Positions 24,901 to 32,306 of a DNA stretch of 64,000 bases are shown here, piece after piece. The notes beneath the pieces are model-generated. The model made no database searches and was not told the DNA's origin. It saw nothing but the letters and a program-made list of their open reading frames with translations. The position numbers were made by a program, and so were the translations under genes. The stretch lies in the NCBI GenBank assembly GCA_902826685.1, contig CADEFT010000004.1, positions 33,276 to 97,275 on the forward strand, given 5' to 3'. Each line of letters starts with the position of its first letter. The first letter of the stretch is position 1. This DNA is from an uncultured Acidobacteriota bacterium. Lineage in GTDB: Bacteria; Acidobacteriota; Terriglobia; Bryobacterales; Bryobacteraceae.

Positions 24901-25127
24901 GCAACATCCTTTTCGGAGACTCCTTCTCCTCGGTGGATCTTTCCCTCAGCAAGGATTTCCGCTTCTATCGCGAGAATGCCATCCAGTTCCGCGCCGAAGC
25001 CTTCAACCTGCTCAATCACGCGAATTTCAACCTCCCGGCGAATTCGCTGACCTCGGGCACCTATGGGCGCATCACCAGCGCCCAAGACCCGCGCATTCTG
25101 CAATTCGCGCTGAAGCTGCGATTCTGA
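21912..25127 (+). CDS. Oar-like TonB-dependent outer-membrane receptor
   Basis: 1071 residues. A signal peptide (1-19) precedes a carboxypeptidase-regulatory-like beta domain (about 25-105: LTGAVTDATGASVPGAKVEV, GFYAIPQLPPAAYRVVV), then a plug domain (about 115-230: VDERRIRELPLNGRDATQLI, NAVTKSGTNALHGS) and a long beta-barrel ending in a phenylalanine-containing strand (LKLRF), as in outer-membrane proteins. This architecture is greatly expanded in Acidobacteriota and Bacteroidota and is used for energy-dependent uptake of large ligands, often glycans. Regulated by the GntR operator/promoter upstream. It is 6 nt from the CBM9-esterase gene, so the two should be cotranscribed. Ligand unknown. 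Confidence 0.93.
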   Translation: MRRLFRYALLVFVPSLAFAQGNTAQLTGAVTDATGASVPGAKVEVEQEGTGARRAGLTNSLGFYAIPQLPPAAYRVVVRQQGFRSVTRTGIRLAVGEVARVDIVLEVGQVSESVEVSADATHVDTQTSALGAVVDERRIRELPLNGRDATQLIGLLPGIVGTTDTSGLRQGGSGRGIVQPGYASNGARSNMISYNLDGAGHNDTYTNVSLAMPNPDALQEFSVQTNNFSAEFGRSAGAVVNAVTKSGTNALHGSLFQFLRNNAVNARNFFASTDDGLKRNQFGGALGGPVYLPKIYNGRNRTFFFASHQETRQRQRPAGLSTVVPTMAQRNGDFSARAAAVLDPETRQPFAGNRIPVSRLNPVTRNMFERILPLPTEAATGLLWYSVPTNTDERQTVVKVDHQLSSSDTLTVRYFYNYFRSLPVDTPLVFATRPDRYTPSHNFSVGHTHLFGPALLNQLQFSMNRREDIGTPVWKTSMADMGMRNVYTLPDFPTFVLNVAGAFSVETTENIVTAPKNYAISDVLRWTRGRHQISLGFEYRYQQLFKSYRWLLDPTFRFDGDFSGYGVADFFLGKPSRLTQNAFAQTGEMRMPSYGAFFNDSIRLTPRLTLNAGIRFEPYVPYVDDGDRVSVFRAGARSSVYTNAPTGLLFVGDPNVTRAGTQSDLNNLAPRFGFAWTPFGGTRTSVRGGYGLFYDASPMSAIANVFQTVAPFGTSIVLQPPPGTFDDPYQGANPFPMPFPPAKDVVFPASITAATYPDKFRTAYMQDWHLTVEHELVRNWTVRAAYAGSKGTALLQGYDMNPATFIPGQSTRTNVGSRRPYAPAFQRITMVGSGSNSSFNSLQLTADKRFSRGFTLLANYTFGKSIDYGSGAGTLWPNYTNPYNFAMDRGLSDFHRRHRFVVSGLWQLPRVSGAAALKAVADGWNISGVLSAQTGQPFSVNAGQDNSLTGVGADRADLVGDPGRAARQTPDRDPVLEWFNTRAFAHSAPGLFGSGGRNILFGDSFSSVDLSLSKDFRFYRENAIQFRAEAFNLLNHANFNLPANSLTSGTYGRITSAQDPRILQFALKLRF

Positions 25128-25133
25128 GGATCC

Positions 25134-28100
25134 ATGCCGATTCTTTCCGCTCTTGTCTGGATGGCCGCGGCCCAGACCGCGCCCGTGATGGATGGCAAAC
25201 TCGACGACGCGATCTGGAAGCGCGTCGCTCCCCAGCGCCTGGAGCCCACGCAGGCCGGTGTTCCGCGTGAGTTGGGCGGAGAAGTGCGCGTGGTGGTCCA
25301 CGGGCACCATCTGTTGATTGCCGCGCGCCTGCCGGAACCCACCGGCCGTGTGTTCGCGCGCGTGGCCGGGCGTCATGCCGATTGGGAAGACGAAGACATT
25401 CTGCAGATCACCGCCGGTCCTAATATCGGATATACAGACCGGTATATCCGTATAAACCCGTTCGGCGCCTTCACCACCGAGCGCGAAGGGCAGGAGGTGT
25501 ACGCCAACGCCGATCGCTACCGCATCGCCACGTCGATTCTCGAGAACGAATGGATCGTGGAGGCGGCCATTCCGCTGAACGAAGTCAGCGCCCCGGGTCC
25601 GGAAGCGGTGCCCTGGAGCGCGCAGCGTTTTCGCGCCCAGCGGCCGGGCTCGCCTCACATGCGATGGCGGTATCCGCTGAAGGATGTTTCCACCAAGGCG
25701 ATGGTGGATCGCGACACGCCGTGGGAAGCGCCGGCGCCCGAGCTTCGCGCCGCGCCTTTAGGCAACCAGGAGCCGCCGCTCGAAGCCGGCCGCGCGGCGA
25801 TTCCGCCGCTCGAAGCCGGGTGGACCAGCGCGGCCTGGGAGAGCGTGCCCGCGTGGCGGCTGCCTCGCAATACGCCGGGGACTCCGGCGGCGCGCCATGC
25901 AACGGAAGTGAAGGCCGTGCACGACGGCAAGACGCTGGCCATCCTGGCGCGCTGTGAAGAGCCCGGCGAAGTCATATCCACGGTCAACGAACATGACGGC
26001 CGCGTGGATCGCGACGACAGTTTCCTTGTCTACTTCGGCGTATCCGGATCGTCGTATGCGCTGGTGGCCGCGAACGCCTACGGCTACCTGCTGGACATGG
26101 CCGGCAAAACCGGCGGGCCGCGAATTTCCCGCCCGCGCACGGATTGGGAAAGCGATGCCAAGGTGCTGGTGGAACGCCAGGCCGGTCATTGGACGGCCCG
26201 GCTGGACGTTCCGCTGGCGAAGGTGCTGAACGTATTGGGCGAGAATGAAACGCTCACCGATCTGCGCGTGATGTTTGCGCGGGTGCGTCCCGGCCGCGCC
26301 GGCGAGATCGGCGAATTTAGCGCGCTGCCGGCGTTTCCAGGCCAGACGGCGAATGGATCCATCCGCTACCGGCGGCTGCATCTTTCGTCTGCGGCTCCGC
26401 GCGACGTGGCGAAAGTGAGCGCGATGGCCGCAGCCCCGCCGCTCGAAACGCGTGTGTGGAACGAACCCGAGCGCCGCCGCCGCAACGCCGCGAATATGGT
26501 GCAGCTTCAACTGCGCGCACGAGTGAATCGCGCGCTCGAAGCCGAGGCCAAGACCTGGGCGGCGGTGAGTTCCAGGCAGCAGTGGGAGCAGTTCCGCACG
26601 CAGCGCATCGACGCGCTGAAGCGATTCATCGGTGAGTTCCCGGCGCGCGTGCCACTGGAAACCACCGTGGGCAAGGAATATCGCGGCGATGGCTACCGCC
26701 GGCTGGACCTGGTGTTTCGCAGCCGTCCCGATCTTTGGGTGGCGGCCAACCTGTATCTGCCGCTCGAACCCAAGGGCCGTGTGCCGGCGGTGATCGTGAT
26801 ACCCAGTCATCATCGCCCGCGCATGCAATCCGAGCTTCAGGACATGGGCATCCTGTGGGCGCGCCAGGGCAGCGTGGTCCTGGTCGCCGACAATCTGGGC
26901 CATGGCGAGCGCATCCAGACCTATCCATGGAATCGCGAAGGCTATCACGCCCGGTACAACATGGGCCTGCAGCTTTACGCGGCGGGCGAGAGCCTCATCA
27001 AGTGGATGGCCTGGGACACCATGCGCGCCGTCGATCTGCTCACCGAACGCACGGACGTCGACCCGGCGAAGATCGTTCTGCTGGGCGCGGTGGCGGGCGG
27101 CGGAGATCCGGCGGCGGTGACGGCGGCGCTCGAGCCCCGCATCGCGGCGGTGGCACCATTCAACTTCGGGGAGGCGTCGCCTGAAAACGCCGGACGCGCG
27201 AACATCCCGTCGACGCTGGCCGATCCGGGCTGGGGCAGTTGGGAGTCCACGCGCAACTTGCCGCGCAGCATCGCCGATCAATTCTTCCCCTGGCTGATCT
27301 GCGCTTCGGTCGCGCCCAGGCGCCTGATCTCCGCCTATGAAATGGGCTGGGAAGTAGAGAAGCAGCCGGTGTGGCATCGCTATCGCAAGGTGTTCGGATT
27401 CTATGGCGCGCAGGACAACCTGGATGAAGCGCATGGATTTGGCGGCTTTCCGGGGCCCGGGGAATGCGCCAACATCGGCCCTTCGCAGCGCAAGACGCTG
27501 TATCCGGAACTGGAGCGCTGGTTCGGCATGACGCCGCCCGCCCAGGAACCAAACGACCGGCGTCCGGAAGCCGAGCTCTATGCCTACTCGCCGCAACTGG
27601 CGGGCAAAGCCGTGAGCAAGCCGGTACACGTGCTGGCGGGCGAGATCGCGAAAAAGCGTCTGGCGGCGGCGCGTGCTTCGCTTGCCGCGTTGGATGCCGC
27701 GGGCAAAGTGGCCTGGCTCCGCCGCGAATGGGCGCGCCGGTTGGGCGACGTGGAACCGAACCGCAACCCCAGCGCGGCCGCCGGCGCCACCCCGCAGGCG
27801 ATGACCGTCGAAGTGGAGCCCGGCATCGCCGTGCCGATGCTGCTGCTGGCGCCTTCCACCGCGGGGCGGCATCCGGTGGTCGTCGCCATATCGCATGCGG
27901 GGAAGGAAGGTTTGTGGCGCGAACGGCACGCCGCGATTCAGGCGCTGGTGAGCAAGGGCATCGCCGTGTGCCTGCCCGATCTGCGCGGGATCGGCGAGAC
28001 GGCGGCCGATTACCGCCGCGGTCCCTCGACCACCGAAGTGTCGCAAGGTGGAACGGAGCTGATGCTCGGCAATAGCCTGCTGGCTTCGCGCTTGAAGGAT

Positions 28101-28550
28101 CTGCGCACCGTGCTCGCCTATCTGCGCACGCGCTCCGACATCGACGGCGGCCGCATCGCTCTCTGGGGCGATTCTGAAGCGCGGGTGAATCCGGCCCGGC
28201 TCGCCCTCGAGGAAAGTCCGGGGTGGCAGATCGGCCCGGACGTGCAATACGAAGCCGATCCCGTTGGCGGCATGCTCGCCATGCTGGCGGCACTCTTTGA
28301 AGAGGGCATTCGCGGGGTGGCCACCCGGCGCTCACTGGCCAGCGTCGAATCCATCTTCGAAGATCCGTTCGTCTATCTGCCTGCCTACGTCATCGTGCCC
28401 GGCATGCTGGAGGCGGGCGACCTCGGCGATATCGCCGACAGCCTGCCATCGACTCCGATGCTGCACGAAGAGCCCGTCAACGCCCGCAACCGCGCCGTAG
28501 GGCCCGACAGCGGCCGCCTGGTGAGTTGGCTCACCGAAAGGCTTCGCTAA
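25134..28550 (+). CDS. Secreted CBM9-CBM9-acetyl-xylan-esterase-like-hydrolase fusion
   Basis: 1138 residues. A short signal sequence leads into two carbohydrate-binding family 9-like beta domains (about 15-195, with GKLDDAIWKR and NEWIVEAAIP, and about 225-425, with DDSFLVYFG and GHWTARLDVPL). An acetyl xylan esterase-type alpha/beta domain follows at about 490-790 (AANLYLPLEPKGRVPAVIVIPS). A second alpha/beta hydrolase domain at about 850-1120 has a candidate nucleophile S1014 (WGDSEAR). In the first hydrolase domain the nucleophile elbow reads GAVAGGGD at 651-658 with Ala654 where Ser is expected, so that domain may only bind. Coupled to the TonB receptor, it probably deacylates or de-esterifies plant polysaccharide before uptake; the substrate is inferred. 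Confidence 0.83.
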   Translation: MPILSALVWMAAAQTAPVMDGKLDDAIWKRVAPQRLEPTQAGVPRELGGEVRVVVHGHHLLIAARLPEPTGRVFARVAGRHADWEDEDILQITAGPNIGYTDRYIRINPFGAFTTEREGQEVYANADRYRIATSILENEWIVEAAIPLNEVSAPGPEAVPWSAQRFRAQRPGSPHMRWRYPLKDVSTKAMVDRDTPWEAPAPELRAAPLGNQEPPLEAGRAAIPPLEAGWTSAAWESVPAWRLPRNTPGTPAARHATEVKAVHDGKTLAILARCEEPGEVISTVNEHDGRVDRDDSFLVYFGVSGSSYALVAANAYGYLLDMAGKTGGPRISRPRTDWESDAKVLVERQAGHWTARLDVPLAKVLNVLGENETLTDLRVMFARVRPGRAGEIGEFSALPAFPGQTANGSIRYRRLHLSSAAPRDVAKVSAMAAAPPLETRVWNEPERRRRNAANMVQLQLRARVNRALEAEAKTWAAVSSRQQWEQFRTQRIDALKRFIGEFPARVPLETTVGKEYRGDGYRRLDLVFRSRPDLWVAANLYLPLEPKGRVPAVIVIPSHHRPRMQSELQDMGILWARQGSVVLVADNLGHGERIQTYPWNREGYHARYNMGLQLYAAGESLIKWMAWDTMRAVDLLTERTDVDPAKIVLLGAVAGGGDPAAVTAALEPRIAAVAPFNFGEASPENAGRANIPSTLADPGWGSWESTRNLPRSIADQFFPWLICASVAPRRLISAYEMGWEVEKQPVWHRYRKVFGFYGAQDNLDEAHGFGGFPGPGECANIGPSQRKTLYPELERWFGMTPPAQEPNDRRPEAELYAYSPQLAGKAVSKPVHVLAGEIAKKRLAAARASLAALDAAGKVAWLRREWARRLGDVEPNRNPSAAAGATPQAMTVEVEPGIAVPMLLLAPSTAGRHPVVVAISHAGKEGLWRERHAAIQALVSKGIAVCLPDLRGIGETAADYRRGPSTTEVSQGGTELMLGNSLLASRLKDLRTVLAYLRTRSDIDGGRIALWGDSEARVNPARLALEESPGWQIGPDVQYEADPVGGMLAMLAALFEEGIRGVATRRSLASVESIFEDPFVYLPAYVIVPGMLEAGDLGDIADSLPSTPMLHEEPVNARNRAVGPDSGRLVSWLTERLR

Positions 28551-28579
28551 ATAAAAAGAGAGCCGGGACGAATCCCGGC
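28551..28579 (-). terminator. Intrinsic terminator (UUCG hairpin) of the first coiled-coil gene
   Basis: On the minus strand GCCGGGA-TTCG-TCCCGGC (28579-28562) is followed by CTCTCTTTTTAT. It lies 32 nt after the stop of the gene at 28611-29465. Nearly the same hairpin ends its paralogue at 32307. Confidence 0.85.
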
Positions 28580-28610
28580 CCTCCGTAGCTAGCCAACCTT
28601 CGAGAAGCGG

Positions 28611-29465
28611 TTACTTCCGCAGGCTTGCGATCGTGACCTTGGGCACCGCGAGGTATCCGGTCACGCTATCCTTCGAGACCTTGTTGACCACGATCTCGTA
28701 AGGAATCTTCGAGGCGGCGGTGTAGAACTGCACCGGCTCATTCACGCCTTTCTCTTTCTTCTCCACTTTGCGGTCGTCGGCCAGCACATCCACCGTGAAG
28801 CGGTTGCGCTTGACGTCGGCTTTCTTCAACGTCAACTGGATGTCGCCCACCCGCTGCGCCTTGCCGTTCCGCGCCAGGTTGAACTCGATGTAGTCGCGCT
28901 CCCCGAGCCGCCGCAGCGCCGCCAGTTCGGTCCCGTTGGTCGCAATCCGGTCGCTCATCACGCCCATGTCGCCATTGACGCGCTTCAGCTCGGCGATCGC
29001 TTTTTCGATCTCGCTCCGGGTACTGGCCACTTCCGTCTTTACGCCGCCCACTTCGCCGCGAATGCCGGTGAGGCTCTCCTCCACCTGATTCGACTTCTGC
29101 TCCGCCTCCGACTTGTAAGTACCCAGTTGTTCGGTCAGTTCGCGATTCTTCGTGCCAAGCGAAGTCAGCACTTCCTGCGTCTGTTTCTGGGCGTTGGAGT
29201 GCGCGCGCGCGGCCACCGCCACCTGCGTCTGAGCCTCGCGGCGCGCCTTTGCCACTTCCTCATTCATGCGGGCGATGGATTCACTCGCTTCCGTCTTCGC
29301 ACTCGAGACCGAAGCCGTCATCTTGCCGTGCAGTTCTTCCATCCGCACCTGCGTGCCCGAAAGCTGGCGGCGCACTTTCTCCACCTGCGTGCTCTGGTAA
29401 TACCAGCCGCCAAACGCACCGGCGAGCGCTCCGCCGAGCAGAATCTTCGTAAAGACGTTGTTCAT
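28611..29465 (-). CDS. Coiled-coil membrane-anchored protein, copy A
   Basis: 284 residues from ATG 29465; an in-frame GTG at 29471 is possible. The N-terminus VFTKILLGGALAGAFGGWYYQST forms one glycine-rich transmembrane helix, marked here at about 4-26. Residues about 27-190 are an uninterrupted heptad-like coiled coil (QVEKVRRQLSG, ARMNEEVAKARREAQTQV, VKTEVASTRSEIEKAIAELK). Residues about 195-284 form a beta-rich C-terminal domain (RDYIEFNLAR, RFTVDVLADDRKVEKK, PYEIVVNKVSKDSVTGYLAVPKV). It is closely similar to copy B at 32307-33209 and shares promoter and terminator elements with it. Relative to copy B it lacks about 18 N-terminal residues and a clear ribosome site. I do not recognise the family. 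Confidence 0.82.
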   Translation of the reverse strand: MNNVFTKILLGGALAGAFGGWYYQSTQVEKVRRQLSGTQVRMEELHGKMTASVSSAKTEASESIARMNEEVAKARREAQTQVAVAARAHSNAQKQTQEVLTSLGTKNRELTEQLGTYKSEAEQKSNQVEESLTGIRGEVGGVKTEVASTRSEIEKAIAELKRVNGDMGVMSDRIATNGTELAALRRLGERDYIEFNLARNGKAQRVGDIQLTLKKADVKRNRFTVDVLADDRKVEKKEKGVNEPVQFYTAASKIPYEIVVNKVSKDSVTGYLAVPKVTIASLRK

Positions 29466-29477
29466 GGCCACTTAGAA

Positions 29478-29493
29478 AGCAATTCTGCCGCCA
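29478..29493 (-). promoter_or_regulatory. Putative sigma-54 promoter of coiled-coil copy A
   Basis: On the minus strand TGGCGGCAGAATTGCT has GG-N10-GC spacing, TGGC and TTGCT. It is in the homologous position to the perfect site of copy B, including the shared TTGCTTTC(C)TA that follows. A start about 12 nt downstream would fall almost on ATG 29465, so the message would be leaderless or the site is weak. Confidence 0.55.
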
Positions 29494-29546
29494 ACGCGTA
29501 ACTCATTTGTTTCCTGTAGGCCTTGGAAGAGAGCCTGTGAAGTTCA

Positions 29547-29560
29547 GCAATTTTGCCCGA
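29547..29560. promoter_or_regulatory. Conserved upstream element, copy A side
   Basis: GCAATTTTGCCCGA is identical to 33335-33348. In both places the 14-mer lies 53 nt upstream of the -24 TGGC. It contains the inverted repeat GCAA-TT-TTGC. A fixed distance suggests an activator site. Here it also lies between copy A and the divergent peptide gene. Confidence 0.5.
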
Positions 29561-29626
29561 TTGGCCCCAAGCCGGGCGGTGAGGCAAATATGCCGGATCG
29601 GCCAGCGGCGAATGACCGGATGGGCA

Positions 29627-29655
29627 TTTTCACACTGGCCTGGCGCGCCTATACT
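29627..29655 (+). promoter_or_regulatory. Candidate sigma-70 promoter of the peptide/radical SAM operon
   Basis: TTTTCA (29627-29632) and TATACT (29650-29655) with a 17-nt spacer. The leader to ATG 29697 would be about 35 nt and includes AAAGGA. Only the -10 is strong. Confidence 0.4.
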
Positions 29656-29696
29656 CGTGCTGGCCTTTTCAAACCTGATCGCTCGAAAGGATAGCC

Positions 29697-29909
29697 ATGG
29701 CATTAACACCTGACGATCTCGGGTTAACGGCGGAACAGAAAAACCTGCTCCGCGAAAAACTGGAAAGTTCCGAACTGGATGTGCTCCCGGCGACCGTCGC
29801 CGCGGCTGCCGCCGCCAAGACGAAAGAGGAAGTCGTCTCTCAAGACGTTTCCGAAGTCGTTAGTCCCAAAATCAAAACGAAAACGAATCCCAAAGGGAAA
29901 GTGCTTTGA
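29697..29909 (+). CDS. Putative precursor peptide of a radical SAM-modified peptide system
   Basis: 70 residues with GAAAGGA 7-8 nt before ATG 29697. The N-terminal half is acidic and helical (LTPDDLGLTAEQKNLLREKL, about 3-22; ESSELDVLPATV), as in leader peptides. A run of alanines (35-40) is followed by an acidic/valine stretch (KEEVVSQDVSEVVS) and a basic C-terminus rich in Lys and Thr (PKIKTKTNPKGKVL), a possible core region. It has no cysteine, no signal peptide and no match to a family I know. It is followed, after a 31-nt stem-loop, by a cobalamin-type radical SAM gene with a PqqD-like C-terminus, which is the main reason for calling it a precursor. It could instead be an unrelated small regulatory protein. 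Confidence 0.62.
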   Translation: MALTPDDLGLTAEQKNLLREKLESSELDVLPATVAAAAAAKTKEEVVSQDVSEVVSPKIKTKTNPKGKVL

Positions 29910-29917
29910 TGACTTTG

Positions 29918-29948
29918 CTCCAGCGGGCCTGAACCTGCGGCGCTGGAG
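29918..29948 (+). other. Stem-loop between peptide and radical SAM genes
   Basis: CTCCAGCG (29918-29925) pairs perfectly with CGCTGGAG (29941-29948) across a 15-nt loop. There is no U-tract. Such intergenic hairpins in peptide operons commonly lower expression of the enzyme relative to the precursor or protect the 5' message; that role is inferred here. Confidence 0.5.
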
Positions 29949-30010
29949 TGCACCCCGAACCCAAACTATGAGCCGCGGCTCCCCGGCGGCTCCCGTGAGG
30001 AGTGGTGTGT

Positions 30011-32251
30011 ATGAGTGACATGGTGATGCTCGATTCCCCAACGCCAGATGCAGTCCATGCCGGAGGTCCAGGAAAATCGATCTGCCTGGTGTCGGCGCTA
30101 ACTGTTACCGATTTTCTTGACGCCGAAACCACGGCTCGCGCGCGAATCGACACCGGCGCCCAAGTCGGTATCTTTACCCTCGCGGCGATACTGCGGCGGG
30201 AAGGTTTCCGGACGCAAGTCCTCAATCTGGACGATCTGTTTCTCGAGTATCTGAGGGCGGAACCGGGAAGGTCGCGGGAAGGAGACGGAAATCGAGGCCC
30301 GTCGTTCCGCGATTATCTGACCGGATTTCTCAGAGAGTCCGACTGCGATGTGTTCGGCTTCAGTTCGATCTGCAGCTCCTATCCGCTTACGCTTCGGCTG
30401 GCGAACCTCGTCCGCGAACTTCATCCGGAAGCGAAAGTATTGCTTGGCGGGCCGCAGGCGTCGGTGGTGGATGTGGCCACCTTGAAGGAGTTCCCCAGCG
30501 TCGACTTCGTGCTGAGGGGCGAGGCCGACATTACCCTGCCGCGCCTGCTCACGATCCTCGAAAGAGCGGATGCGGCCCAGCTGCATCGGTTGAACGGCCT
30601 GACATTCCGCCGGCCGGATGGAGGGGTGATCCGCAATCCGAACGCCGAGGTCGTTCGCGAGCTGGACTCATTGCCTCTACCGGCGTTCGACTTGGATTTA
30701 GGGATCCAGAAGCGGGGCGGCGTGCATATCGAAATCGGCCGTGGATGCCCGTTCGCCTGCACTTTCTGCTCCACCAACGATTTCTTCCGGCGGCAGTTCC
30801 GCCTGAAGTCCACCGCCACCATGCTGCGCGAGATGGAGGAGATCGCAAATCGCTACGGAATCCATTACTTCAGCTTCATCCATGACATGTACACGGTGGA
30901 TCGCAAGCGCGTGGTGGAGTTCTGCGAAGCTTTGCTCGCCAGCGGTGCCAGCTACACCTGGGGCTGCAGTGCGCGCACCGATTGCGTCGACGACGAGTTG
31001 ATCGCGCTGATGGCCGAAGCCGGCTGCCGCGGCATGTTCTTCGGCATCGAAACCGGATCGCAGCGGATGCAGGAGGTCATCAACAAGAAGCTGGATCTCG
31101 AAGACGCCTGGCAGCGGATTCGCACCGCCGACAGGCACGGAATCGATACGGCCGTCGCTCTCATCACCGGCTTTCCCGAAGAGACCCGGGACGACTTGCG
31201 AGACACGATCCACTTTTTCGTCAACAGCCTGCGATTCGATCACGCCGAGCCTCAGTTGTCGTTGCTCGCGCCTCTGGCCGGTACGCCCATCTTCGACCGT
31301 CACCAGAACGAACTCATGCTCGACTACATCTTCTCCGACATGTCCCACCAGGGCTGGTGGCAGGATGAGGAGGACATCGAACTGATCAAGGCCCATCCGC
31401 GGATCTTTCCCAATTTCTATGCCATTCCAACCTCCGGCGTGAGCCGGACTTACTTCCGCGAAGTACGCGATTTCGCCACCTACGTCTGCGAATGGTTCCG
31501 CTGGCTTCCGGTGGGCCTTTTGCGGGATTCAGGCGATCTGCTGAGAGTATTCGACCGGTGGAAGCAATGGCTGAGCGAACGCCAGGCCGCCAACCCGGTT
31601 CCTACCGGAAGGACGCCTTACTACTGCCACCGGCAGTTCCGCAGGGACTTTCTCGATTTCGTTGAATCGTGCTACATCGTGGAGATGGCCAAAGCGCCGG
31701 TCGCCATCGCCACGCTGGTCCGCATGGAAGGGTTCTCGGTCGCCGAAGCCGCCGCCGGCGCGCCCGTCCCGATCGCCGGCAACGCATTCGATGAAACGGC
31801 GATTCCGCACATCGCGGGCGGACATTTTCTGTCCGATCTGCCGATCGCCTACGACGACATCGTGGAATGTTTGCGGAATCGGGGCAGCCTGGGCGATCTG
31901 CCTCTCCGGAAATCGACCGTTGCGTTCCGCCTGACGCCCGGGTCCAAGATCTCCGTCTGGCAACTGCAACCGATGACCGCAACGCTGCTGCGCTCATGCG
32001 ACGGGGAAAAGTCCATGCAGCAGATCGCCAGCGAGTTCCAACCCGATGCGGAAGAGATCGGCGGGATTCCGGCCCAGAAGGCAGGTATGTTCGGCCTGAT
32101 GCTGCTGCACGGCCAGGGCTTCATTACCCCATCGCACGAGCGGCGCAAGCCGGCATCGCCAGTGGACGAAGGCTTTGCCGCTCAGCATGTGATTCCGCCA
32201 TCGGGCGCCGGCACTCAACAACCCTGGCCTCCAGCGGCCTTACGCCAATAA
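30011..32251 (+). CDS. Cobalamin-binding radical SAM enzyme with PqqD-like C-terminal domain
   Basis: 746 residues from ATG 30011, with GAGGAG 8 nt upstream. The N-terminal B12-binding domain (about 22-185) has the typical ending VLLGGPQAS and VDFVLRGEADITLPRLL. The radical SAM core (about 235-430) has the cluster ligands C246, C250 and C253 (CPFACTFC), and ETGS and ITGFPEET segments. A helical part (about 440-600) has no parallel I know. Residues about 635-706 resemble PqqD/RiPP recognition elements: LTPGSKISVWQLQPMTATLL and DGEKSMQQIASEF, then a helix and HGQGFI. Enzymes of this class methylate or epimerise unactivated carbons of peptides or other substrates. The coupled 70-residue peptide is the proposed substrate. 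Confidence 0.85.
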   Translation: MSDMVMLDSPTPDAVHAGGPGKSICLVSALTVTDFLDAETTARARIDTGAQVGIFTLAAILRREGFRTQVLNLDDLFLEYLRAEPGRSREGDGNRGPSFRDYLTGFLRESDCDVFGFSSICSSYPLTLRLANLVRELHPEAKVLLGGPQASVVDVATLKEFPSVDFVLRGEADITLPRLLTILERADAAQLHRLNGLTFRRPDGGVIRNPNAEVVRELDSLPLPAFDLDLGIQKRGGVHIEIGRGCPFACTFCSTNDFFRRQFRLKSTATMLREMEEIANRYGIHYFSFIHDMYTVDRKRVVEFCEALLASGASYTWGCSARTDCVDDELIALMAEAGCRGMFFGIETGSQRMQEVINKKLDLEDAWQRIRTADRHGIDTAVALITGFPEETRDDLRDTIHFFVNSLRFDHAEPQLSLLAPLAGTPIFDRHQNELMLDYIFSDMSHQGWWQDEEDIELIKAHPRIFPNFYAIPTSGVSRTYFREVRDFATYVCEWFRWLPVGLLRDSGDLLRVFDRWKQWLSERQAANPVPTGRTPYYCHRQFRRDFLDFVESCYIVEMAKAPVAIATLVRMEGFSVAEAAAGAPVPIAGNAFDETAIPHIAGGHFLSDLPIAYDDIVECLRNRGSLGDLPLRKSTVAFRLTPGSKISVWQLQPMTATLLRSCDGEKSMQQIASEFQPDAEEIGGIPAQKAGMFGLMLLHGQGFITPSHERRKPASPVDEGFAAQHVIPPSGAGTQQPWPPAALRQ

Positions 32252-32279
32252 AAAAGGAGCCGGGACGAATCCCGGCTCC
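32250..32279 (-). terminator. Intrinsic terminator (UUCG hairpin) of the second coiled-coil gene
   Basis: On the minus strand GGAGCCGGGA-TTCG-TCCCGGCTCC (32279-32256) is a perfect 10-bp stem followed by TTTTTTATT. It lies 27 nt after the stop of the gene at 32307. It also abuts the radical SAM stop at 32251, but has no U-tract in that direction. Confidence 0.9.
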
Positions 32280-32306
32280 GAAGTCGAGCACGCCACTCCA
32301 ATCCAG

